Assembly (NCBI GenBank): GCA_963971225.1
Contig: OZ020268.1
Span: 54,621,900 to 54,685,899 of the forward strand
Source of the DNA: Melieria omissa
Lineage: Eukaryota > Arthropoda > Insecta > Diptera > Ulidiidae
Direction of reading: 5' to 3'
Length of the DNA: 64,000 bases
Positions within the stretch are counted from its first letter, which is position 1, and each line of letters starts with the position of its first letter. A model generated the notes under the pieces. It ran no database searches and was not told where the DNA came from. It saw only the letters and a program-made list of their open reading frames with translations. Shown here piece after piece: positions 51,231 to 58,379 of this stretch. The translations under genes were made by a program, and so were the position numbers.

Positions 51231-53117
51231 GTCGTCGTCGCATCATCTGGACGCCAACTACATGACGCAGGAGTCGAACAACGACGGCAGCGGCACACCG
51301 CCATCGGTCACCAAGTACTCCCTGCTGCAGTTCGCCATGCAGCACTTCCGCAACGAGTTAGTACGCTGTGTGCCAAATTCAAGTCAACTAGTACAATTGT
51401 CTCTTTGTCTCGTTTTTTTTGGTATCAAACAGCCAAGTACCCGAAGCGCGCAGTGGACACGCACGCGACGCATCGCGTGAGCACGTCGATCGCCGCACAC
51501 CGTCCTATGCGGATCTGGTCAAGTGGCAGGGTGCGCCCATTCGCATGCCGCTGCTGCGGCTGCCCAACGATCTGGCGCCGCTCGCGCTCGAGTGCTTCGA
51601 GTGCATTCTGCGCTACTGCGGCGACATTCCGCACGATCCCGAACTGTCCGAGGTCAAGTGCGTCTACACGGTTCTAATGGTAAGTGGCGTTGCTGTCTTC
51701 AACTACCAGTAAATAATCTTTGAATATGCTTTCGTCCTTTTGCAGCATTGTCACAAATATTTGGCGCTACGCGACGAAGTCTACTGTCAGCTAATGAAGC
51801 AGACCACCGCAAACCGCTCGCCCTGCCCCGACTCGGCGCAGCGCGCTTGGCGCTTGCTCAGCATTCTGGCCGCCTACTTTGGCTGCTCGGACGCGCTGCG
51901 CCCCTACCTGATGGAGCATCTCACCTCGGCCGCGTCCGATCGACGGCGCTCGTGTCACGGCACCGCTGCCGTCTGCTTGTCCAATCTGCGCAAGACGGCA
52001 CGCTGCGGCGGCCGCAAGAATGTGCCCAGCGTCGAGGAGGTGACCGCCGTGTCGGCGGGTCGGTCGGCGCGTCGCCAAATCTATCGTTTGCCTGGCGGCG
52101 CCGAGCGTGTGGTCAACACACGGTGCTCCACCGTGGTGGCCGATGTCATTACCGAATTGTGCGCACTGCTCGGCGTCGAGTCGGAGGCCGAGCAGCAGGA
52201 ATTCTCGCTGTACTGCATTGTGCAGGGCGACGCCTTCACCATGCCGCTGGCCGCCGACGAGTACATACTCGATGTAACCACTGAGCTGCTCAAGTCCGGC
52301 CAGCCGTTCTATTTGATATTCTGTCGCTCCGTGTGGCACTTTGCGCTGAAGCGTGATCCTGCGCCTACGCCGCTCTACGTTGAGGTGCTCTTCAATCAGG
52401 TGGCGCCCGACTATTTGGAGGGCCTGCTGCTCGAGCTGCCCAGCACCGGAGTGCCGCTGCCTGAGGTGGTGCGCGACATGGCGCGCATTGCGGCGCTGCT
52501 GCATCGCGCCGCCGACCTCAGCCACGTGCCGGCGATGAAGGAGATCAAGTTTCTGCTGCCCAAACCGGCGCTGGGCATACGTGAAATACGGCCAGCACAG
52601 TGGGTCGGTCTGGTGCAGTCGGCGTGGCCGCAAATTGCCGGCCTCAGTCCGGGCCAGGTGAAGGCGCAATTCCTCAACGTGCTGTCCGCGTGGCCCCTGT
52701 TCGGCAGCAGTTTCTTTGCAGTGAAACGCATCTGGGCCGAGGAGGGGCCGCACGTCGAGGAGGCCAGCCCCATGTGGCGCGACCTCATACTGGCGCTCAA
52801 CAGGCGCGGCGTTCTCTTCCTCGATCCCAACACACACGAGACGCTGCAGCACTGGCCCTTCATGGAGGTCATTTCCACGCGCAAGGTGCGTCCCCGTTTT
52901 TGTTTATGTTATTGTTGCTATTATCTAATCGATATCGCTCCGCTTGCAGGTGCGCTCCGAGGACGGCGCCCTCTTCCTGGACATGAAGGTGGGCAACCTG
53001 ATGCAGCAGCGCGTCATACGCGTGCAAACCGAGCAGGCGCACGAGATCTCGCGCCTGGTGCGCCAGTACATCACCATGGCGCAGATCAGCCAGCGCGACA
53101 AGCGCGACCCCAACTAG
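20535..53117 (+). CDS. Myo10A: Unconventional myosin class XV (Drosophila Myo10A/sisyphus orthologue), whole gene, six coding exons
   Basis: Joined exons: 20535-20660, 24232-31179, 50689-51356, 51433-51679, 51746-52885, 52950-53117, giving about 3098 residues with all junctions in frame. The order of parts is SH3-like N-terminus, myosin motor, three IQ motifs, MyTH4, short FERM/ubiquitin-like region, long disordered linker, FERM-like region, Gln/His linker, MyTH4 and FERM. This is the class XV plan. Class XV/MyTH4-FERM myosins walk on actin, carry cargo through the tail and act in filopodia or stereocilia; the fly protein is linked to filopodial transport and adhesion. No SH3 domain before the second MyTH4, as found in vertebrate myosin XVA, could be recognised. 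No C-terminal PDZ ligand is evident (the end is RDPN). The large intron between exons 2 and 3 holds another coding exon and many transposons. Exons are described one by one below. Confidence 0.9.
21600..22860. repeat. Degenerate tandem repeat array B, interrupted by an element
   Basis: The landmark word of array A (aagttcgtttcttaagtctt type) recurs at about 21699, 21811, 21952 and 22811, again with caaaaatcattgaagcc-type words between. The last two copies are separated by the 730-bp TTAA-flanked element at 22059-22788. Arrays A and B lie on either side of the first myosin coding exon. The family looks older than the insertion. Confidence 0.65.
22059..22788. mobile_element. TTAA-flanked inverted-repeat element (piggyBac-type MITE), 730 bp
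   Basis: The left end is ggggggaagta at 22059-22069 and the right end is its exact reverse complement at 22778-22788. TTAA borders both ends (22055-22058 and 22789-22792), the target-site signature of piggyBac-type elements. Frames inside, for example 22448-22717 minus, do not resemble a transposase. The element splits a unit of repeat array B within the first intron of the myosin gene. Assignment to piggyBac rests on TTAA alone. Confidence 0.7.
23240..23721 (+). promoter_or_regulatory. Possible internal promoter upstream of the exon at 23722
   Basis: The sequence changes from AT-rich to GC-richer here. A TCAGTC word, matching the arthropod initiator consensus, lies near 23518. Several overlapping open frames (23429-23950 plus, 23489-23752 minus) show composition-driven openness. 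If the coding-like exon just downstream is a first exon, its promoter would be expected here. No TATA box or downstream promoter element was confirmed. Confidence 0.25.
23722..23991 (+). CDS. Candidate alternative 5' coding exon of myosin XV
   Basis: An open frame starting at ATG 23722 encodes a Pro/Ser-rich then Arg/Glu-rich peptide (SPSIALLSPHILRRQRPPS, then MDDNSETLRLRRLRERERK). Its codons have the high G/C third positions of the myosin exons. The sequence turns AT-rich at 23992, where a weak donor (gttggt) lies in phase 0. The next exon (24232) also begins in phase 0, so it could join straight to the motor exon. An acceptor-like site at 23703 is also phase 0, so a 96-codon cassette between exons 1 and 2 is formally possible, but that would break the SH3-like barrel. 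I favour an alternative first exon. It is unlike any family I know. Confidence 0.4.
24232..31179 (+). CDS. Myo10A: Myosin XV coding exon 2: motor, IQ motifs, first MyTH4, long linker, FERM-like region
   Basis: A single exon of 6948 bases (2316 codons) runs from acceptor ttttag/24232 to donor aag/gtgagt at 31179, phase 0 at both ends. With exon 1 it begins at residue 43. Key motor motifs are the P-loop GESGSGKT at residues 155-162, switch I NDNSSRFG at 208-215 and switch II DIFGFE starting at 431. The actin-binding and converter parts follow, to about 735. Three IQ motifs lie at about 757-821 (IQKNVRGMLVRR, IQSKWRGYRAHK, AQSLWRGKMDRK). A MyTH4 domain covers about 923-1069, followed by a short ubiquitin-like/FERM-type stretch to about 1146. 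The linker (about 1150-2170) is Pro-, Ser- and Gln-rich with polyproline runs near 1625, an Arg-Ser run and three IKGGG/IRGGG motifs. The last part (about 2171-2358) is a FERM-like region. Confidence 0.92.
31180..33007 (+). other. Start of 19.5-kb myosin intron with repeat fragments
   Basis: The intron opens with a consensus gtgagt donor. A diverged reverse-oriented copy of the CAGTGGCG repeat family lies at about 31474-31615 (words gggtttgggggttcaaac, ttgagctcaaaagttgtatg), and another piece at about 31855-31910 (cggagggtttcaacccccaaaacacc). Frames at 32102-32710 minus and others on the plus strand overlap and show no domain. No gene seen. Confidence 0.5.
33008..33146. mobile_element. CAGTGGCGCACA inverted-repeat MITE, 139 bp
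   Basis: The element begins cagtggcgcaca and ends tgtgcgccactg, a perfect 12-bp inverted repeat. The interior contains gtgtttgggggatttaaacccccaaa. Relatives occur at 43609-43737 and, reversed and diverged, at 31474-31615. A CAGTG-type terminus is common in hAT-like MITEs, but no clear 8-bp duplication is visible here. Confidence 0.65.
33725..34062. mobile_element. TTAA-flanked element, copy 2
   Basis: This copy matches the two halves of copy 1 (12128-14309) in one continuous piece. The right end reads gcattctagtg directly before TTAA at 34063-34066, the inverted counterpart of the left end of copy 1 (TTAA then cactggaatgc). Its own left end is truncated or diverged near 33725. About 340 bp, no coding capacity; piggyBac-type origin is inferred from TTAA. 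Confidence 0.6.
34180..34361. repeat. 91-bp direct tandem duplication
   Basis: Two adjacent copies, 34180-34270 and 34271-34361, differ at only a few positions. Each runs from aaatgtcaacaa to atgcaattcgaatc and includes an AAC-rich tract. The high identity points to a recent duplication. Confidence 0.85.
34740..35165. repeat. AT-rich tract with ATT microsatellite
   Basis: AT-rich non-coding DNA with a TTATTA run at about 34846-34895. No gene seen. Confidence 0.5.
35170..36306 (+). promoter_or_regulatory. Probable promoter / 5' UTR of the exon at 36307
   Basis: Composition shifts sharply from AT-rich to GC-rich at 35170 and stays mixed until the ATG at 36307. Overlapping frames on both strands (35281-35604 minus, 35388-35672 plus) indicate composition rather than coding. 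The layout mirrors the block at the start of the window and fits a promoter plus a long untranslated leader. No acceptor was needed to reach the ATG, so the leader could be continuous with the coding exon. Confidence 0.4.
36307..37602 (+). CDS. Coding exon inside the myosin intron: first exon of an interleaved gene or of a motor-less myosin XV tail isoform
   Basis: There are 432 codons from ATG 36307 to a phase-0 donor (GAG then gtaaat) at 37602; without splicing it would stop six codons later. The product is mostly low complexity: a basic Ser-rich start, an Asn/His/Ser run at about residues 78-110, acidic patches, a Cys-rich stretch and a Ser/Gly region. More ordered segments are FSSIVNKVESLIGRM, HRRSDLDQLTDETIREFNEQ and, at the end, EPSESKISVKEILARFETM. 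Codon use (G/C third positions) matches the myosin exons. No catalytic domain is present, so the rest lies downstream. Phase allows joining to 50689. Alternatively it starts another gene, perhaps a Rho-GEF, which I recall lying next to Myo10A in Drosophila (weak memory). Confidence 0.75.
37603..39940. other. Non-coding intron DNA with local repeats
   Basis: After the donor at 37602 there is no further supportable exon. The frame at 37965-38336 (plus, 123 codons) is Lys/Arg/Ser-rich and leads directly into a 115-bp tandem repeat built from the same kinds of words (gatagttctaagg), so it is probably repeat-derived rather than a gene. From 39160 to 39260 three related copies of an aacccattg(a/t)gtcctt word occur. 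Confidence 0.5.
38341..38612. repeat. 115-bp tandem repeat, two full units and a partial
   Basis: Units begin with cagttctgag at 38341, 38456 and 38571, so the period is exactly 115. The first two are nearly identical (shared gaagaacgttggtcctaag); the third breaks off after about 40 bases. Upstream DNA from about 38100 contains more diverged, related words. Confidence 0.8.
39945..40423 (+). mobile_element. Internally deleted mariner, 479 bp
   Basis: Terminal inverted repeats of 27 bp (39945-39971 and 40397-40423) share gtccgataagtacttagcc and differ at three positions near the outer end. Each is flanked by TA. The plus strand keeps the transposase start (ATG at 40102, MEKEQYRSVIRHI) and, after a large deletion, the C-terminal part with the YSPDLAPCD motif at 40178-40204, the third catalytic Asp region of DD34D mariners. 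The first two Asp residues are gone, so it is non-autonomous. Confidence 0.8.
40540..42270. repeat. Large direct duplication, unit about 450 bp without insertion
   Basis: Unit 1 (about 40540-41815) and unit 2 (about 41820-42270) share an ordered series of landmarks: catgtaatttttgggaa, gcgag(c/t)(a/c)ttggcaa, ttaaatgaaataaaaagt, a gagcgg(t/c)agt word and ttcaatgcacttgttgta. Unit 1 carries the mariner at 40893-41581; unit 2 lacks it. Smaller internal repeats of the gcgagcattggcaa segment add a further copy near 40710. The DNA is AT-rich and non-coding. Confidence 0.65.
40893..41581 (-). mobile_element. Decayed mariner-family element with transposase remnant, about 689 bp
   Basis: Imperfect inverted ends (ggggttttcat... 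on the left, complement of cagggtttttcat... on the right) are flanked by TA at 40891-40892 and 41582-41583. On the minus strand, 41219-41482 encodes the transposase start (MDRFSIAQRVNIVKIHYKNG). Then, after a deletion, it encodes the second catalytic Asp region (WFQQDGATCHT). The RSC..NPLDFFLWG region follows in a shifted frame, and the C-terminus ends HLNDVIFHY at 40971. The first catalytic Asp segment is missing and frames are broken, so it is inactive. It resembles the element at 48623-49923. Confidence 0.75.
42271..43608. other. Non-coding intron stretch with AAC/TTG repeats
   Basis: Mixed composition near 42290-42450 and 42740-43230 produces overlapping frames on both strands (42352-42654 plus, 42877-43227 minus) without domains. 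Short CAACAA tracts lie at about 43060 and 43325. No gene seen. Confidence 0.45.
43609..43737. mobile_element. CAGTGGCG-family repeat, right end missing
   Basis: It begins cagtggcgcata and continues with tttcattttagggggttt, ttttgagccgaacac and gtgtttggggaggtttgaac, all matching the complete copy at 33008-33146 in order. The right terminal repeat is not present; the copy is truncated near 43737. Confidence 0.6.
44800..44982 (+). pseudogene. Short open frame of unknown origin
   Basis: The plus strand stays open for about 60 codons and reads SLQRPGHFFKQLDQEDS then RQKWRASKDKVFARL, ending ADHETKN and a stop at 44980-44982. The mix of residues is protein-like and unusual for this AT-rich region. 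It lacks a start codon and a splice acceptor, and a stop lies just upstream. I do not recognise it; a fragment of a transposon protein is the simplest guess. Confidence 0.25.
44983..46440. other. AT-rich non-coding intron, no gene seen
   Basis: No convincing exon or repeat border was found. A CAGTGGCGGC word at 44470, just before this stretch, followed by a GC-rich run may be the left end of another CAGTGGCG-type element, but its other end was not located. Confidence 0.45.
46481..46640. repeat. 86-bp tandem duplication
   Basis: aacattttga words at 46481 and 46531 recur as aatattttga/aacattttga at 46567 and 46617, an exact 86-base offset, with intervening sequence also related (tgaagtgaacattttgaaac). 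Two diverged units. Confidence 0.65.
46979..48293 (-). pseudogene. Non-LTR retrotransposon (LINE) fragment: endonuclease and start of reverse transcriptase
   Basis: Read on the minus strand from 48293: GRASGGTLYGV and GDLNVRIGD of an APE-type endonuclease (47811-48242). In an overlapping frame (46979-47881) come SDHMPIAL, the last endonuclease motif, a Lys-rich linker, and then the beginning of reverse transcriptase (MKSEKALGLDRITYEFF, where intact elements have a K.PG.D motif). At least one frameshift near 47850 separates the two. The catalytic reverse-transcriptase box and everything after LYNCGQAD are absent. Jockey/CR1-like clade likely, not resolved. Confidence 0.8.
48297..48620 (-). pseudogene. 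3' end of a second LINE with ATAAAT-type tail
   Basis: On the minus strand this reads FVRSRLEYAAFIW, the conserved segment close to the end of many non-LTR reverse transcriptases, followed by broken coding sequence. It ends in a short repeat tail (attt repeated at 48297-48317 on the plus strand). It abuts the other LINE fragment in the same orientation, as if its tail marks an insertion into that element. Sequence to the right of the mariner (from 49926) reads in the same direction and may be the upstream part of the same LINE. Confidence 0.5.
48623..49923 (-). mobile_element. Nearly complete DD41D-like mariner, 1301 bp
   Basis: Perfect 27-bp terminal inverted repeats (left 48623-48649 begins gggttttccaacaagagg; right 49897-49923), each next to TA (48621-48622, 49924-49925). 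The element has the normal length for mariner-type transposons and a single transposase frame on the minus strand (48726-49811). Perfect ends suggest a fairly recent insertion. It sits inside a LINE remnant within the large myosin intron. Confidence 0.9.
48726..49811 (-). pseudogene. Mariner transposase with one nonsense codon
   Basis: The reading frame is constant from ATG 49811 to TAA 48726 (361 sense positions) but has one in-frame TAG at 49281-49283. The first part (176 residues) has the helix-turn-helix DNA-binding region (YSLQQRIEIIKIHYKNG...) and the first catalytic Asp in ILTDEAHF. After the stop come the second Asp (FQQDGATCH) and the third in TPCDFFLWG. There are exactly 41 residues between the second and third Asp, hence DD41D. 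The C-terminus ends HLADVVFHY, like the decayed element at 40893-41581. A change at one Trp codon (TGG to TAG) is the likely lesion. As it stands the protein would be truncated before the catalytic site is complete. Confidence 0.85.
49926..50688. other. Intron end upstream of myosin exon 3
   Basis: Past the mariner the DNA is non-coding. From 50200 to 50580 it is GC-richer and open in several frames on both strands (50228-50581 minus; 50366-50620 plus), which I read as composition. The intron closes with a T-rich tract and acag at 50685-50688. Confidence 0.4.
50689..51356 (+). CDS. Myo10A: Myosin XV coding exon 3: Gln/His-rich linker
   Basis: The exon starts in phase 0 after tgttacag (SKASTLSSGARAAAQTL) and ends with two bases of a codon at 51356 before gttagt. 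It encodes about 223 residues of low-complexity linker: Asn run, Glu/Arg stretch, His-rich patch, two poly-Gln tracts (about 51130-51235). It then ends in an ordered segment, KYSLLQFAMQHFRN, that leads into MyTH4. The split codon restored with exon 4 gives Asp, so both the donor choice and the frame are supported. This exon follows either the motor exon (31179) or, by phase, the exon at 36307. Confidence 0.85.
51433..51679 (+). CDS. Myo10A: Myosin XV coding exon 4: start of second MyTH4
   Basis: Begins after aaacag at 51432 with the last base of the split codon and ends in phase 0 at a consensus gtaagt donor (51680). The peptide contains YADLVKWQGAPIRMPLL and ALECFECILRYCGD, typical of the first helices of MyTH4 in class XV and VII myosins, where the domain binds microtubules or cargo together with FERM. 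The preceding intron is only 76 bases. Confidence 0.9.
51746..52885 (+). CDS. Myo10A: Myosin XV coding exon 5: rest of MyTH4 and most of FERM
   Basis: There are 380 codons, phase 0 at both ends (acceptor ttgcag/51746, donor aag/gtgcgt at 52885). It completes MyTH4 (LALRDEVYCQLMKQTT, then AWRLLSILAAYFGCS) and moves into the FERM domain from about 52114 (STVVADVITELCALLG, LFNQVAPDYLEG, QFLNVLSAWPLFGSSFF). The last motif, SAWPLFGS, is a hallmark of MyTH4-FERM myosins. Introns on both sides are short (66 and 64 bases). No SH3 domain lies between linker and MyTH4. Confidence 0.92.
52950..53117 (+). CDS. Myo10A: Myosin XV coding exon 6: end of FERM and stop codon
   Basis: There are 55 codons plus TAG (53115-53117). 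It starts after ttgcag at 52949 in phase 0. The peptide contains LFLDMKVGNLMQQRV and EISRLVRQYITM, the last strand and helix of the FERM C-lobe (PH-like fold), which is where MyTH4-FERM myosins end. The final residues RDPN do not match a class I PDZ ligand. Confidence 0.9.
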   Translation: MRSEDGALFLDMKVGNLMQQRVIRVQTEQAHEISRLVRQYITMAQISQRDKRDPN

Positions 53118-53620
53118 GGTCGCGTTCGGCGCTAACGTTTTTCGCACATTATTATGTTTGTTTTTAAGAATATTGCTGAAATATGCTGGCCTGCATACGT
53201 TTATGTTTATGTGTAGTCTTATTATTTATGTGTAGTTGTGTAGTCGGTTGGCATATATTCAAAATTAACGCTTGTGAAACGGAAGCATGAGAAAGAGAGG
53301 TAGACAGAGTCTTCTAACGTGGTCAAAATTAATGCTTCAGATATGTATTTCCTTTGAATTGAACCTGCAAGGCCATATTTAAGAATTGCTAAAATTTGAA
53401 AATTTTACAGCACAAACAACAATAACTAACTATTGTTCAATGTGTAAGTGCAATGGTAGTCGTCGTCTTTTCGGAGGTGTTTTGTTCGCATGTGTTTTTG
53501 TTTTTGTAATTTATGATTTCTTGATTCTTATACAATTTTATATTTTTTGAAATTGAAATTCGAAATAAAAAACAAAAATTTAAAAATAAAATACCAGATA
53601 ATACTAGAAATACAAAGATA
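53118..53620 (+). other. Myo10A: Probable 3' UTR of myosin XV
   Basis: No coding frame. The first AATAAA after the stop is at about 53561, about 445 bases downstream, just before the pentanucleotide repeat, so a transcript end near 53580 is plausible. The repeat itself contains many AATAAA words, so the real cleavage site cannot be fixed. Confidence 0.4.
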
Positions 53621-53930
53621 TAAAATAAAATAACATAAAATAAAATAAAATAAAATAAAATAAAATAAAATAAAATAAAATAAAATAAAATAAAATAAAA
53701 TAAAACGAAATTAAATAATATAAATAAAATAATAAAATAAAATAAAATAAAATAAAATAAAATAAAATAAAATAAAATAAAATAAAACAAAATAAAATAA
53801 AATAAAATAAAAAAAATAAAATAAAATAAAATAAAATAAAATAAAATAAAATAAAATAAAATAAAATAAAATAAATAAAATAAATAAAATAAATAAAATG
53901 AATAAAATAAATAAAATAAAATGAAAAAAA
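53621..53930. repeat. AAAAT pentanucleotide microsatellite, about 310 bp
   Basis: Long runs of taaaa repeated, with occasional 4-base units (ataa) and point changes towards both ends. Long minus-strand frames (Ile/Leu/Phe/Tyr only) across it are products of the repeat. Confidence 0.95.
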
Positions 53931-54059
53931 ATAATATATAATAGTAAAATGAAAAATACAAAAGTTATTTATAAAAATCAAAGAAAGTGTCAAAATGTAT
54001 TATTTTTATAAATAGTTTTGTATTTTTCTTATTAAATTATAAAAATCATAAAAATTTGA

Positions 54060-54720
54060 AAATAGTTAATTTTGTATTTTTTGTATTTTATTTTATATTT
54101 TTGTGTTTTAAGTTAAATTTTTTATTTAACTTTATATTTGATATTTTATTTTAAATTGTTTGCATTTTATTTTAAATTTATTTTAATTTTTGTATTTTGT
54201 TTTTAATTCATTTTACATTTTTGTATTTTATTTAAAAGACGCTTGAAATAAAATACAAAATATACAAAAAACTTAACATAAAATATAGCTAGTAAAAAAA
54301 ATACAAAATCCTTAAAAAACCAAAAAACAAAAACAGAAACATATAAACATATTTCATATATTTTATAAAAGAAATATTTGTATTTTATTTTTTTCTTTTA
54401 ATTTATAATAAAAAATAAAATAAAAGACAAAAAAAGACAGATAAAATTAAATATATAATAGAGATAAATATTTCTATTTGATTTGTTTTTGTCTTTTTGG
54501 TTTTTAAAGTTTAAAATAAAAAAAATATAAAATATATAATGTAATATAAATATTTTTATTTTATTTGTTTTTTTTGTGCTTTTAAATTTTTTTAAATATT
54601 TTTTTTAATTGCTATATTTTACTTAAGGTGTTTTTTGCATTTTATCTTATGCGTCTGTATTTTATTTTAAATGTTTATATTTTAATTTATAGCTTTTTAT
54701 TTGCTGCTACTTTTTTCCAA
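54060..54720. repeat. TATTTT-rich tracts complementary to the microsatellite
   Basis: From 54080 to 54240 the plus strand is made of tattttattttt-type words, the complement of the AAAAT repeat upstream; further alternating A-rich and T-rich tracts follow to 54720. No gene. Confidence 0.6.
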
Positions 54721-55640
54721 AGTAAATAGTAACCAGTTTTTTCTGTATGTTTTTGAAAAATATGAGTTTATAAATTATATACTTAATTTGTAAGCAGAAA
54801 ATGATGACATAATTAATTACAAATTTTAATGCATGTCAAATATTGTCAATAAAATAAAATATATATACATATATAAATATATACAAAATTAAATTGAAAC
54901 TTGTTTGATTTATGCGGGGAAGAAGTTTTTAAATAGAGATGAGTAAATACCGGTTTATGGAAGCGCATAAGACAGGGTATATTTCTTATTTGAGGAGCGT
55001 ATAGGTTTTTACGGTGAAAACTGTTGTTCTTCAAAAGGCTTTTCTTTAAAATGAGCACTACTTCAAATTATATTTTAGCTTGCTGCAGGCTGTTGAACGG
55101 TTATAAGCTGCAGTCATGTTTGTAGTAAATTTTTTCAACGTCACACTTTGGTGTAGAGTTTCTTGACTTTTCTGTGAGATGGGTACCGGTCTGACCCATT
55201 TTTTTGAAAGCTAAAGAGTTTTACCACAAAAGGAGAACACATTTAGGACAACTCCCTCTTGGGGCTAAGGAGCTATGGGGTCTTGTCCAGCTCTGTACTA
55301 CTGCACTTACCTGGTCTCTTGCAACTATAGTCTTCATAGTTATTCCATATTTTGGTTACACAAATCGTTCCCAATCAAAAAGTTTCTGCATAGGGCAGAT
55401 TATCAATGCTTCTTTCAATCCCTAAATCACTTTTCTCTTCTGCGACTTTTCAATTATTGCCTAAATCATCTCATCTCTTGTGATGAATAGGAAAAAGTCA
55501 CAAGTTCCGATGACATTTGAACCAAACCAGCAACAATTTTTTTCATCAATATCTCAAGCGCGGTTTGTTTGAATAATGAATTCCTTGTATTTTTTGATCA
55601 GAAAATATATCATTTGTATATAATATTTTAATGAAAACAC
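54721..55640. other. Non-coding stretch, no gene seen
   Basis: Small frames at 54846-55058 (minus) and 55204-55490 (plus) lack domains, splice context and coding bias. Confidence 0.5.
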
Positions 55641-58379
55641 ATTCTCCATTCATTTGCATAACAAATTCAATTAAAGTTCATTTTTATTTTAATTTTTCCT
55701 TTTTACAATTTATTAAGCTAAAGTGTGAAAAAAATTTTCGCTTTAATAAATTTTTATACATTATCTTTGTTGGTTGGTTGGTTTGGTTTTTTCTTTATTT
55801 CATTTTATTTATTATGTTTTTGTTGTATTTGTTTTGTTTCTTCTCATTGTTATAGTTTGTTTTTTTTTTGTTTTTTCTAATTTTCTCATTTTGTTGAAAT
55901 TATACATAAATGTAAATACGCAACTCTCGAAAACTAAAAAAGCGTTAATTATTTATAGTTAATGTAAATAAATGTATTATTTTGTATTATTTTTGACATT
56001 TTGTTTTTTGGTTGTTGTTGTTGTTTATCTACTAACTTTTTGCTTGCTTGTGTGTTTTCGTCATCATACATTTTGTTGTTGTAGCTATTTGTTTGCTATT
56101 TTATTAAATTTCCGCACATATTCCTCGCAATTATTTTAATAACTATTTATTTATAATATTATTTAGCAGATTTCATTTCAGTTGTTTTTTTGTGTTTTCC
56201 TGTTGTTGTTGTTATTGTTTAACGCTAAATTACATTTAAAATGTTATTGTGCATTGGGTATGAATGTTTCTTCTTCTTCTGTTTGCTTGTTTTTATGCAT
56301 TGGTTGTTGTTGTTTGTTTTGTTTTTCTATTAAATGTTTCTCTGTTTGTTTTTGTTTTATTGTTTGCTGTTGTTTGCATTTTGTTTAAATGTTATTTTAA
56401 GTGTTTTGGTTGTTGTTGTTAAATTTGGTTTGCGTACTATTCAGAGTTTCAGGCATATTTAGATATTCTTTTAAATACAATTATCATTTATTTAGACTGG
56501 CTTAATATGCTGTTGTTGTTGTTGTGTTTTTACACTTCTTTTTAATATAAAAACAAATGAAATGTCTCGCTTGTTTCTAAGCGTGTCGCTTGCCGTTATG
56601 TTCAAGTGGTTTGTTTTTTTCTGTTGCTCTTGTTGTTGTAGTAAAAATCAAAAACATATACAATATATATATATATATTTATATAAAATCTGTTTTAGTT
56701 TTAGGTTTTGGTTTTTTTGTAAAAATGGCTCAAACTTAACAATTTCTTGTTTTATATTCTTCTCATTCTATATATATATATTTTTTTTTATAAATATATT
56801 CAATTTTATTACTTTTTGCTCATTTTGTCAGCTATTTGTTACTTTAGAAGAACGAAAATAAAAAAACACACATGTAGAGTTTGTTGAAAAAAAACAAAAA
56901 AAAAAATGTATATATATATATATATTTATATATATCTAAGAAATATGCAATACGGTTTCGTAATTGTCAAAATTGTCGTAATGTAGTGTGTGTGTGTGTG
57001 TGTGTGTCCATGTGAGTGTCTGTACGCTTATAAGAATATCGCTAATAGAAGTGTATGTATGTGTGTGTGTGTCTGACTATGTACACAGTGAAAGATGGGT
57101 ACGTCTGTTGCTGCGATTCAAGGCAGAAATGTTGCTGGTTATTATTGAATTATTTTCAAGTGAGCCCTAACGAAAGTATAACTGAAACTATGCGCCGCTT
57201 GACAGTCGCTGAACTCTAAGTAGTATAGCCGGGGAAGTTGCTATCGGTTAGAGTTTCTGCTTGACTGGTGAGCACAGAAAGCAAGTTATGAGAAGTGAGA
57301 GGTGGAAAAAGCACAAAAATAGAGCCGCCAATGAAAGCATGCAAATCTGATTGAATAAGGAAATGAGAAAAAAGCGCAGTTAGCGCTTTGAAGCTGAAAT
57401 TTTCAGAGAGCGCAAAAGATTCGAAAGCGGCGCAAAAGTCTAACGCAATTGTCTAACTTAGTCAACTAAGAACAACTCACATACGGAGAAAATGGCCCAT
57501 AGGCGACTCTCTAGTTGCATTAAATAAACAAAAACAGTACTGCAAAGATTTTTTTCGCATTGAGCTGCATTGCTTCAAGTTTTCACAGCAGTGAAAGTAA
57601 AATTAGTCAACCAACAAAGACAATGAAGGGACAGCAGATCAAAGTGATGACAACTGAGCATCGAGTGAAGAAGTAATTGAAGCTTTAATGCAGTTCGAAT
57701 CGAGTCAATAAAAATGTATTCGATCAAATTTTAATGCTATCCCCACACTTGTCTTTAGTTTTTGAATTTAGTTGAATTTGTAGTTGAATTTGGAAAAACC
57801 AAAATAACTAAATTAATTTGATTTCCTCCTCGTTAAGACTTCCACTGCCCAAATTGATTAAAGTTTTTCTCTACTTGTTGTATGTTTTAATATATATCAG
57901 TATAATTCAATAATGCTGCTATTTCTGCTGCTGTCTAATCAATGCTGTTTTTACTAATTATTAGTTGTTGCTTTCCTTTCTCTTCCTAAATTGTTTTTGA
58001 GACGCGTAAATGACTGGTTTGTTTTTGGTTTGTTATCAAGTTTGTCAATTGTTGTTGTGTATGTGTTAATTTGGTGTCTGCAATGCGGCAATAATTTCAT
58101 TAATTAATTAATTACTTGTTCATTTACAATTAAGCGCGCTGCGTGCGTCGGTATCTTCACAATAATTATATGGCAAATGTTGTTTTGTTTTTAAGATTAA
58201 TCAATTCATCAGTCTATTTTTTGTTTTTGCATTATTTTTAAATTTTTTTAATTTCAATTGTATGTTTTCTTAATTAGCATTTTTGGATGGCAATTTACTC
58301 TGAATTGTATGCGTGTGTGTGGCGTTCAAGTGGTAAGTGTCTGCTTAATATTATAGATTGGCTGGTTGTTCGAAGTGTT

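Noticed and set aside
51791..52852. Minus-strand frame of 353 codons opposite the MyTH4-FERM exon
   Set aside because: Shadow of a GC-rich coding exon; Arg/Gln/Leu/His-rich with no family signature.
53437..53993. Minus-strand frames of 129-174 codons made of Ile, Leu, Phe and Tyr
   Set aside because: Direct translation of the AAAAT microsatellite; looks like membrane segments only because of the repeat.
56562..56861. Plus-strand Phe/Cys/Leu-rich frame resembling a membrane protein
   Set aside because: Consequence of T-rich composition over several kilobases; many such frames occur from 55600 to 61000.
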